From NCBI GenBank assembly GCA_903884125.1, contig CAISDR010000371.1:1-9330 (forward strand): 9,330 nt of DNA. The letters run 5' to 3'. Of this stretch, positions 1-5,476 are shown one piece after another (position 1 is the first letter of the stretch; each line of letters opens with the position of its first letter). The notes under the pieces were generated by a model. The model saw nothing but the letters and a program-made list of their open reading frames with translations. It made no database searches and was not told the origin of the DNA. Made by a program: the position numbers and the translations under genes. Source of the stretch: an uncultured bacterium (GTDB lineage: Bacteria; Pseudomonadota; Alphaproteobacteria; CAISDR01).

Positions 1-348
1 CTCATCGGCCAGTTCTTCGGACGATTTCTCGCCCATTGCCGATGGGCTGATGGCTTCGCCTTCCTGCTGCACAATGCGCAGGATGCGGGTCAGATATTCC
101 TGTGTCCATAAAGCGCGTTCTGCTGTCGCTTCCCGGGTAGGGGCGAAGTTTTCGATTTCACTTTGAGACATCAGGCCTTTCTGGGCCAGAATGCGTTCCA
201 CCGTATCCAGCCGCTGGCGGGTCACGGCCAGTTCCTGAACCGCCGCCATCGTTATCGCAAGGCAGCGTTCAACCTGCTTGTCCAGAAAATAGGGCCGCTT
301 GCCAGCGGGTTTTGCGGCGGAATGGGCCAGTGCGTCGGCGATGCTCAT
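1..348 (-). CDS. Hypothetical small protein, C-terminus cut by window edge
   Basis: An open frame on the minus strand starts with ATG at 348-346 and stays open for 116 codons to the window edge, so the stop lies outside. The start overlaps the stop of the upstream methyltransferase gene in an ATGA junction, and a GGAG (356-359 on the plus strand) sits 7 nt ahead of it, so the two genes are probably translationally coupled. The visible protein begins MSIADALAHSAAKPAGKRPY. Residues about 26-58 look helical with heptad-like spacing (VERCLAITMAAVQEL, then TRQRLDTVERIL), suggesting a short coiled coil. A second amphipathic helix covers about 76-96. There is no signal peptide, membrane segment or catalytic motif. 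I do not recognise a named family; similar 'KRPYF...RLDT.ER' proteins of unknown function seem familiar from sphingomonad-type genomes, but that is memory and not a search. A soluble partner or regulator of the methyltransferase is possible, but this is inference. Confidence 0.72.
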   Translation of the reverse strand, partial: MSIADALAHSAAKPAGKRPYFLDKQVERCLAITMAAVQELAVTRQRLDTVERILAQKGLMSQSEIENFAPTREATAERALWTQEYLTRILRIVQQEGEAISPSAMGEKSSEELADE

Positions 349-1625
349 TTGTAGGCTCCGATCACATGCCACGCGGCGCGCCGACCATAATCCTCTGCCT
401 GCGCGGCGGGGCTGTCCGGTCCTTTGAATTCGTCGACATCGACGATTGCCTCCACATCAGCGTGCAGGATGTGATCGGGGAAAAACCCGGCTTTGATCAC
501 ATAATCGTCCATATCGATTTCATGCATTTTGCTCCAGAACGGTTCGTTATTGTAAAACGCGTCCCAGTCGCGCATCGCCTGTTCGAATAATGGCATTTGC
601 GGGGTGTATTGCGGTTGTTCCACATGCAGCATGATCCCCCCGGGACTGAGCAGGCGATAGCTTTCAGACAGAATGTCACGCAACGCGGTATGTGACAGTT
701 CATGCAGGAACATCGTGGTCTGTACCCAGTCAAAACTGCCATCCGCAAACTGGGGTAATGACGTCGCATCCGCCTGAATGAATGATATATTGTCGACGCC
801 CAGTGCTTTGGCACGGGCCAGCGCATAGCGCAAAACCGGCGCGCCAAGGTCGACCGCCACCACCTCGGCATCCGGGAAGGCCTGAGCGATCGGCAGCGCG
901 TTATGTCCAACCGTTGCGCCAATATCCAGAATGCGCTTTGGCTTGAAATCGGGCAGGTTGTTTTTCACCCAGTCCACCACCGCGTGACCGCCACCGCTGC
1001 ACCATCGACCCAACGCACCGCCGGTTGTGACAAACAGGCCATGGTCATAGCTTGCGGCACCGGATACATCGCCGGGGAACATTTCCTTGTGATAGCTGCC
1101 CGGCATGCAATGGTGGTCAATTGCTTCGACATAGCGGGGCATTTTGAGTGCCGGGTCCAGTTTGAGCCGGCGGTCCCCCTCGGTGAGCGATTTTGCCTTG
1201 TCAGCCAGTGTCTCTGCCTGACGCAATGTGGTCCAGCGGCCTGCCTGCTGGCGCTGTTCCATCGTGGCACGGCGCAGCGCAGACCATGTCTGAAACATGG
1301 GATCGTTCAGCAATGCCTTGCGTACATCGTGTCTGTCCCTTGGGCCATTTTTGCCATTGGACTTTAACGCTGGTTCAACACGCGCCTCATAAGCCGTGCT
1401 GACAAACGGCAGCACCTTTCCGGCCAGATGACGGTTCATCTGGGTCAGAAAGTTCAGACGTTCAATCTCATCATGGGCAAGATCAGGTGACATCTGGTGG
1501 CGACCGGTCGTGCGATAGTCAGGCGGGCCATCATAAACCTGTGCTGGACCTGTATTGTCGCCGGGTTTGCCCGCTTGTCGGGCAGCGGCGCCATTGGCAT
1601 TCTGGGATGGGGCTGCATAGGTCAT
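345..1625 (-). CDS. Class I SAM-dependent methyltransferase with long N-terminal extension
   Basis: A 426-residue protein. The C-terminal half carries a Rossmann methyltransferase core: motif I at about 232-241 (ILDIGATVGH, a variant of the usual D/E-x-G-x-G-x-G), an acidic residue ending strand 2 (VVAVDLG, D259), QADATSLP with D286, a strand-4 segment FDWVQTTMFLHEL (298-310) and LLSPGGIMLHVE (325-336). This matches the UbiE/Methyltransf_11/25 type, which transfers a methyl group from SAM to a small molecule. Residues 1 to about 225 precede the core. The first 45 are Gly/Ala/Pro/Gln-rich and probably disordered; the rest is charged and helical and could form a substrate lid or accessory domain. 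The start is supported by AAGGA 6 nt upstream (1632-1636 on the plus strand). The gene is transcribed divergently from the HapK/SDR operon and is followed by an overlapping small gene. The substrate cannot be deduced; a natural product, quinone or xenobiotic are all possible. Confidence 0.88.
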   Translation of the reverse strand: MTYAAPSQNANGAAARQAGKPGDNTGPAQVYDGPPDYRTTGRHQMSPDLAHDEIERLNFLTQMNRHLAGKVLPFVSTAYEARVEPALKSNGKNGPRDRHDVRKALLNDPMFQTWSALRRATMEQRQQAGRWTTLRQAETLADKAKSLTEGDRRLKLDPALKMPRYVEAIDHHCMPGSYHKEMFPGDVSGAASYDHGLFVTTGGALGRWCSGGGHAVVDWVKNNLPDFKPKRILDIGATVGHNALPIAQAFPDAEVVAVDLGAPVLRYALARAKALGVDNISFIQADATSLPQFADGSFDWVQTTMFLHELSHTALRDILSESYRLLSPGGIMLHVEQPQYTPQMPLFEQAMRDWDAFYNNEPFWSKMHEIDMDDYVIKAGFFPDHILHADVEAIVDVDEFKGPDSPAAQAEDYGRRAAWHVIGAYK

Positions 1626-1672
1626 GGTCGATCCTTGCTGTAGAAAACTGCCCTGTTGAATTGCACTGATTT

Positions 1673-1696
1673 CAGGCGAAAGGTGCTTGTCGCCTG
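1673..1696. repeat. Inverted repeat, 7-bp perfect arms, 10-nt spacer
   Basis: CAGGCGA at 1673-1679 is the exact reverse complement of TCGCCTG at 1690-1696. The dyad lies 2 bp from the next one and overlaps the proposed plus-strand -35 hexamer. It could be a regulator binding site. As RNA it could form a hairpin in a minus-strand leader, but there is no U-tract in either direction, so a terminator is unlikely. Confidence 0.45.
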
Positions 1697-1698
1697 TA

Positions 1699-1720
1699 AA
1701 TGATCTATGTTTATATCATT
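1699..1720. promoter_or_regulatory. Candidate operator: 22-bp near-palindrome
   Basis: AATGATCTA at 1699-1707 faces TATATCATT at 1712-1720. Eight of nine arm positions pair, with a 4-nt centre (TGTT). The site is AT-rich, about 22 bp long, and overlaps the possible -10 elements of both strands. That size and placement fit the binding site of a dimeric helix-turn-helix repressor. No regulator gene is visible in the window, so any such protein would be encoded elsewhere. The dyad is seen directly; operator function is inferred. Confidence 0.45.
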
Positions 1721-1766
1721 CTGCGATCCAAACGGGTACGCAAGTCAAAAATTTGAGGTGGGACCG

Positions 1767-2093
1767 ATGGCCGCAACGCGCATTGTTGCTTTTTTCAATC
1801 TGAAACCCGGCGTCAATGTCGAGGATTACGAAGCATGGGCGGTCGCAACCGACCTGCCGACCGTCAATGCCCTGCCGTCAATTGTGGGCTTTGAAGTGCT
1901 GCGCGCCACAGACAAGCTGGGGGGCGGAACGCCGGAATATCAGTATATTGAAATTCTGGATGTGTCGGACATGGATCAGTTTGGCAAGGATGTTTCAACG
2001 CCCGCGATGCAGGCTGTTGCCGGTGCCTTTCGTGCCATGGTGGATGTGTCCTTCATCAAGACCGAACCATTGGCATGGGAACCAAAGAAATGA
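1767..2093 (+). CDS. HapK/RedY-family small protein (dimeric alpha+beta barrel fold)
   Basis: A 108-residue soluble protein, MAATRIVAFFNLKPGVNVED onward. The pattern fits the RedY-like HapK family (prodigiosin-cluster proteins HapK/PigK/RedY): opening strand RIVAFFNLKPG (5-15), helix DYEAWAVATDLPTVNALP (20-37), strand FEVLRAT (42-48), strand EYQYIEILDVSDMDQFGKDVSTP (57-79) and helix MQAVAGAFRAMVD (81-93). Family members adopt a ferredoxin-like dimeric barrel; their biochemical role is poorly defined and linked mainly to pigment or indole/pyrrole biosynthesis. I chose the ATG at 1767 because GAGGTG stands 6 nt ahead and the family starts there. An in-frame ATG at 1707 would add 20 unconserved residues and lies inside the candidate operator. 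The stop overlaps the SDR start (ATGA). No prodigiosin-type genes surround it, so the role here is unknown. A general dimeric barrel (ABM/EthD-like) is the alternative family. Confidence 0.78.
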   Translation: MAATRIVAFFNLKPGVNVEDYEAWAVATDLPTVNALPSIVGFEVLRATDKLGGGTPEYQYIEILDVSDMDQFGKDVSTPAMQAVAGAFRAMVDVSFIKTEPLAWEPKK

Positions 2094-2932
2094 GCAGCAA
2101 AAGACTTGAAGGCAAGACTGCTGTCGTCACCGGTGCGGGTCGCTCGCTGGGGCTGGGGGCTGGCATTGTCCGCAAACTGGCGGAAGAGGGTGCAGCGGTT
2201 GTCATTTCTGATATTGGCGCATCAAAAGATCCGTCGACACCACGCAACATGGTAGGTGCCAGTGCCGAGATGGTTGCATTTTGCGATGAGCTGTCCGCTG
2301 CCGGGTACACGGCATCAGCCAAGGCATGTGACGTGCGCGTACGCGATGACGTGATTGCCCTGGCCGATCATGCAGTGAATACACACGGGTCACTTGATAT
2401 CTGGGTGAATAATGCGGGCATCGGATATCTGATGAAGCCCATTCTTGATGTCAGCGAAGAGGACTGGCGTGCAGTCATTGACGTCAATCTCAGCGGGGCG
2501 TTTTTTGGAACACAGGCTGCGGCCCGGATCATGATTGCCCAGGGACGCGGCGGCAGGATCATCAATATTGCCTCGCAGGCGGCAAAATCAGGATTTATCC
2601 ACGCACAGGCTTATTGCGCGTCCAAGCACGGTCTGGTCGGCATGATCCGGTCAGCGGCGATTGAGCTTGGTCCGCACGCGATCACGATCAACAATGTCTG
2701 CCCCAATCATGTGACCACGGGCCTTGGCGCCTGGCAGAATGAATATTTTTCCAAAGTGGTGGGCGCGCCTTCTGTTGAAGCCTATCTGAAGGATAAGGCC
2801 GACCGTATTCCGATGCGCCGCACCGGATTGCCGCAGGACACGGCAAATGCAGTCGCATTTTTGTGTTCTGACGAAGCAATCTATATCACCGGTGAAAGCA
2901 TGAATGTCTCCGGCGGCGAGGAGATGCATTAA
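2090..2932 (+). CDS. Short-chain dehydrogenase/reductase (SDR), classical type
   Basis: A 280-residue protein with the full classical SDR layout: a cofactor loop TGAGRSLG (14-21, with Ser where the third motif residue is usually Gly), D41 at the end of strand 2 (VVISDIG), which favours NAD(H) over NADP(H), NNAG (107-110), N133 (DVNLSG), catalytic S162 (INIAS), and Y175/K179 in YCASK. It should oxidise an alcohol or reduce a ketone on an unidentified small substrate in the cytoplasm. The segment from about 205 to 245 (NHVTTGLGAWQNEYFSK onward) is the variable substrate lid. The ATG at 2090 overlaps the upstream stop (ATGA), which implies coupling. An in-frame ATG at 2075 has no ribosome site and would add only five residues. 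An inserted stretch at about 44-56 (ASKDPSTPRNMVG) lengthens the loop after strand 2. The adjoining flavoprotein gene suggests two redox steps in one pathway. Confidence 0.92.
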   Translation: MSSKRLEGKTAVVTGAGRSLGLGAGIVRKLAEEGAAVVISDIGASKDPSTPRNMVGASAEMVAFCDELSAAGYTASAKACDVRVRDDVIALADHAVNTHGSLDIWVNNAGIGYLMKPILDVSEEDWRAVIDVNLSGAFFGTQAAARIMIAQGRGGRIINIASQAAKSGFIHAQAYCASKHGLVGMIRSAAIELGPHAITINNVCPNHVTTGLGAWQNEYFSKVVGAPSVEAYLKDKADRIPMRRTGLPQDTANAVAFLCSDEAIYITGESMNVSGGEEMH

Positions 2933-2936
2933 TCCG

Positions 2937-4949
2937 ATGACTGAATCTGTAATTTCTGCATCGGAACGATATCCCCTTCTGCTCAGGCCCTTGTCGATTG
3001 GTGGCATTCCCATGCGCAATTCCATTGCGCATGCGGCGATCACCACCCGCTATTCGGTAGGACAGAAAGTCACTGACCGGCTGATCCAGTATTTTACCAG
3101 CCGGGCAGAGGGCGGTGCTGCCTTGCTGGTTACTGAACCATTGGCGGTTTTGTCCTGGCAGAACAGTGAAACCCACAAGGTTCGTGCCTTTGATGATTTT
3201 GACATTGATGGCCTGAGCCGCTGGGCGGCTGCGGTTGAGGCGCATGACAGCCGGTTGGTTGCGCAGATTCAGGATCCCGGCCGCGGCATGCATCACAAGG
3301 GGCGCAGACCTTATTCCTATAGTGCCTCAGCCTTGCCCGACGACCTGAGCTGGACGGTCGCGCATGCCATTGAAGTGGACCTGATTGAACGGGTGATCGC
3401 GGAAATAGGTAATTCGGCTGCCCGGTTGCAGCGGGCTGGTTTTTCCGGGCTGGAATTGTCCGCCGGTCACGGGCACCTGATCCATCAGTTTTTATCACCG
3501 CATTCAAATGCGCGCGAAGATGCCTATGGTGGTGACTTTGCAGGGCGAATGAAGTTTCTGCTGGACATGATCGCGTCCATTCGTGCGGCCACCACCAGAC
3601 CTTTTGCCCTAATGATGAAACTGCCGGGCAATGATGGCATACCGGGTGGTATCGACGAGACCGCCTGCGCAGGGATCGTCGCACATCTGGCAAATCTGGG
3701 TGATGTTGATTCATTCGGCTTCTGTCAGGGCTCGCATCATCGCACACTTGAAGAACATGTTCCCGACATGCATTGGCCACGCGCGCCGTATAACGATTTG
3801 ACCAAACGCCTGCGCGCTCATGCGGGATCAGTCCCGGTTGCAGCTTTGGGTCGGCTGGTGGAACCCATTCAGGCTGAACAGGCATTGGCGGACGGCGTTG
3901 GTGATTTCGTTCAGATCGGTCGCGCCATGGTGACCGATCCTGCCTGGGCAAAAAAAGCGTTTGCCGGACGCGAACATGATATCCGCTGGTGCGTATCATG
4001 CAATTCCTGCTGGGGCATGATTACCGATAAACAGGCAATCGCCTGCGATAACAATCCAAGACTGGGCACACCGGGCGAAGTGGAATGGGTACCACCGAAA
4101 CTGTCGATAAATGAGAAGCGTAAAAAGATCGCGATTATCGGCGCAGGTGTTGCGGGTCTTGAAGCGGCGTGGACGTCGGCCGGTCGTGGCCATGACGTGA
4201 CCGTAATGGGTTCAGGACCAAGTTATGGCGGCAAGACCGCACTTTATGCCCGCCTGCCCGGCAGTGATCAGGTATCCAGCGTTTATGATTACCAATATGT
4301 CATGGCCAACCGTTATGGGGTCAGATTTGAATTTGGTCTGACAGCCGAGCTCGATGACATTCGCAGCTTTGACCCTGATGAAGTGATCCTGGCAACCGGT
4401 GCGCGCCAGTCCTGGCCACGAATGCTGCCAAAGGAATGGGAGGCTGATGGCTTTATTCCGGACCTGCGGACGGCCAGCGAAATGATGCTGGACGTCAGGG
4501 GGCATCAGGACGGCACAGCGGTACTGTTTGACGCCGACCACACGGCAGGTACCTATGCCGCGGCGCAATTGATGGCAGAATTATTCGACCGGGTGGTGAT
4601 CGCCACACCGCGGCCGAGTATCGCCAGCGATGAGGCGCTGGTTGTCTATCAGGGCATTCATCGTCGCATGAACCAGATGGGCATACACATAGTGCCTTTT
4701 GTTGAACCATCCGCCGAAAGCGCGCTGGAAGACGGGATTGTCCGGCTGGACAATGTTTATGGCGGGCCAGTGGTGATGATCGAGAATGTTGCCCTGTTCA
4801 CTTATTCCACGGCCCGGTTGCCGAATGATCAGCTTGCGGCACCGGTCAGGGCGCTGGGATTGCCGGTCCATCTGATCGGTGACTGCTATGCCCCGCGCTG
4901 GCTGATGACAGCCACCATGGAGGGCCATGCGCTGGGTAACAGGTTATAG
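2937..4949 (+). CDS. NADH:flavin oxidoreductase, TMADH/2,4-dienoyl-CoA reductase type (FMN, 4Fe-4S, FAD)
   Basis: A 670-residue protein, the usual length for this family. Residues 1 to about 345 form an OYE-like TIM barrel for FMN (LLLRPLSIGGIPMRNSI at 15-30; ELSAGHGHLIHQFLSPHSN at 173-191; YGGDFAGRMKFLLD at 197-210; FVQIGRAMVTDP at 324-335). A four-cysteine cluster follows, C352-x2-C355-x2-C358-x11-C370, as for a 4Fe-4S centre. Then comes a dinucleotide-binding domain (IAIIGAGVAGLEAA, 398-411) and a C-terminal IGDCYAPRWL (647-656). Relatives reduce enoyl compounds or oxidise amines, passing electrons through the cluster. Trimethylamine dehydrogenase attaches FMN through a Cys that aligns by eye to T36 here, so FMN should be non-covalent. 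The Tyr after HG in many relatives is His180 here, and the common NRI after strand 1 is NSI. Start at 2937, 4 nt after the SDR stop, with AGGAG upstream at a long 13-nt spacing; ATG 2904 lies inside the SDR gene. Substrate unknown. Confidence 0.9.
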   Translation: MTESVISASERYPLLLRPLSIGGIPMRNSIAHAAITTRYSVGQKVTDRLIQYFTSRAEGGAALLVTEPLAVLSWQNSETHKVRAFDDFDIDGLSRWAAAVEAHDSRLVAQIQDPGRGMHHKGRRPYSYSASALPDDLSWTVAHAIEVDLIERVIAEIGNSAARLQRAGFSGLELSAGHGHLIHQFLSPHSNAREDAYGGDFAGRMKFLLDMIASIRAATTRPFALMMKLPGNDGIPGGIDETACAGIVAHLANLGDVDSFGFCQGSHHRTLEEHVPDMHWPRAPYNDLTKRLRAHAGSVPVAALGRLVEPIQAEQALADGVGDFVQIGRAMVTDPAWAKKAFAGREHDIRWCVSCNSCWGMITDKQAIACDNNPRLGTPGEVEWVPPKLSINEKRKKIAIIGAGVAGLEAAWTSAGRGHDVTVMGSGPSYGGKTALYARLPGSDQVSSVYDYQYVMANRYGVRFEFGLTAELDDIRSFDPDEVILATGARQSWPRMLPKEWEADGFIPDLRTASEMMLDVRGHQDGTAVLFDADHTAGTYAAAQLMAELFDRVVIATPRPSIASDEALVVYQGIHRRMNQMGIHIVPFVEPSAESALEDGIVRLDNVYGGPVVMIENVALFTYSTARLPNDQLAAPVRALGLPVHLIGDCYAPRWLMTATMEGHALGNRL

Positions 4950-5023
4950 GGCGGCAATAACCTTCGCTCTTTCGCTGACCATGCTTCGGCGCTAGGGTAT
5001 TTGCTTACCCGAAAGGACCGTAC
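4950..5023 (+). promoter_or_regulatory. Intergenic gap with possible internal promoter and small hairpin
   Basis: This 74-bp gap is the widest inside the plus-strand gene run. A weak promoter may be proposed: CTGACC at 4975-4980 and TATTTG at 4998-5003 with a 17-bp spacer; the -10 match is poor. A short hairpin, GGGTA (4995-4999) with TACCC (5006-5010) and a 6-nt loop, lies 2 nt before the ribosome site AAGGA (5013-5017). There is no T-run after the stem, so it is not a convincing terminator. The last two genes may be transcribed partly on their own. Confidence 0.22.
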
Positions 5024-5452
5024 ATGACCGCCATAAACCTATCCCAAGCCCAGAAGATATTAGCGGCTGCCTTTGAAAAGGGTGCAGATCTTGGGCTTAA
5101 GCCTCTTGCTGTGATTGTGCTGGATTCAGGCGGCATACCGGTTGCCTATGCGCGCCAGGACGGTGCGTCAAACTTGCGGTTTGAAATTGCGCGCGGCAAG
5201 GCTTCTGGTGCGCTGGGGCTGGGCGTATCGTCGCGCATGATCGGTCAGATGGCGGCGGAACGGCCTGCCTTTATTCAGGCAGCAATTGCAGCGTCTGATG
5301 GCCGGATGATTCCCACTGCCGGCGGCGTGATCATTGTGGATGGATCGGATGCCATAATCGGTGCCGTGGGTGTCAGCGGTGATACGTCAGATAATGATGA
5401 ATTATGCGCGCTGGCAGGCGTCGCAGCGACGAATCTGCGCGCTGGCAACTGA
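5024..5452 (+). CDS. GlcG/HbpS-family protein (heme-degrading/heme-binding domain fold)
   Basis: A 142-residue cytoplasmic protein with no signal peptide. It matches the GlcG/HbpS family (PF03928): the LAVIVLDSGGIPVAYARQDGAS region (28-49) with its DGA, helix RFEIARGKASGALGLG (52-67), the IPTAGGVIIVDGSDAIIGAVGVSG segment (96-119) and DNDELCALAGVAA (123-135). HbpS binds heme in Streptomyces; GlcG is encoded with glycolate oxidase genes but has no settled function. In many bacteria the fold occurs as a small accessory gene in catabolic operons, so heme binding here is not assured. AAGGA 6 nt upstream fixes the start. It follows the flavoprotein by 74 bp and precedes the M20 gene by 24 bp. This copy has the SSRMIGQMAAERPAF (69-83) insert before the GG-containing strand, typical of longer family members. 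Confidence 0.87.
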   Translation: MTAINLSQAQKILAAAFEKGADLGLKPLAVIVLDSGGIPVAYARQDGASNLRFEIARGKASGALGLGVSSRMIGQMAAERPAFIQAAIAASDGRMIPTAGGVIIVDGSDAIIGAVGVSGDTSDNDELCALAGVAATNLRAGN

Positions 5453-5476
5453 ACTATTACACAGTCCGGATTACCC

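Larger units (their letters stand above)
1626..1766. promoter_or_regulatory. Divergent promoter/operator region between methyltransferase and hapK-like genes
   Basis: This 141-bp gap separates two divergent genes and is the only room for their promoters. It holds two inverted repeats, listed separately. A weak plus-strand promoter can be proposed: TTGTCG at 1687-1692 and TATATC at 1712-1717 with a 19-bp spacer, which would give a leader of about 40 nt before the ATG at 1767. On the minus strand a TATAAA hexamer (1715 down to 1710) resembles a -10 element, but I find no matching -35 at the right distance. Ribosome sites are clear on both sides: GAGGTG at 1755-1760, and AAGGA on the minus strand at 1636-1632. 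That promoters lie here is inferred from gene order; the exact hexamers are uncertain. Confidence 0.5.

Noticed and set aside
903..1367. Plus-strand open frame of 154 codons opposite the methyltransferase
   Set aside because: Antisense to a well-supported gene; Cys- and His-rich with no motif and no ribosome site of note.
1707..1766. Upstream in-frame start for the HapK-like gene at 1707
   Set aside because: No ribosome site there; the added 20 residues are unlike the family, and the ATG falls inside the candidate operator. ATG 1767 has GAGGTG 6 nt upstream.
1767..2093. Prodigiosin biosynthesis cluster
   Set aside because: Apart from the HapK-like gene and a generic methyltransferase, none of the characteristic condensing or bipyrrole-forming genes are present in the window.
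2904..2936. Upstream in-frame start for the flavoprotein at 2904
   Set aside because: It would overlap the SDR gene by 29 bp and add 11 residues outside the family pattern; ATG 2937 follows the SDR stop by 4 nt.
3130..3999. Long open frame on the minus strand (289 codons) inside the flavoprotein gene
   Set aside because: It lies wholly opposite a strong family match; the translation is Arg/His/Pro/Ser-rich without recognisable domains, typical of an antisense shadow in GC-rich coding DNA.
4995..5010. Hairpin GGGTA/TACCC as a terminator of the first part of the operon
   Set aside because: Only a 5-bp stem and no T-run after it, and it sits directly before a ribosome site.
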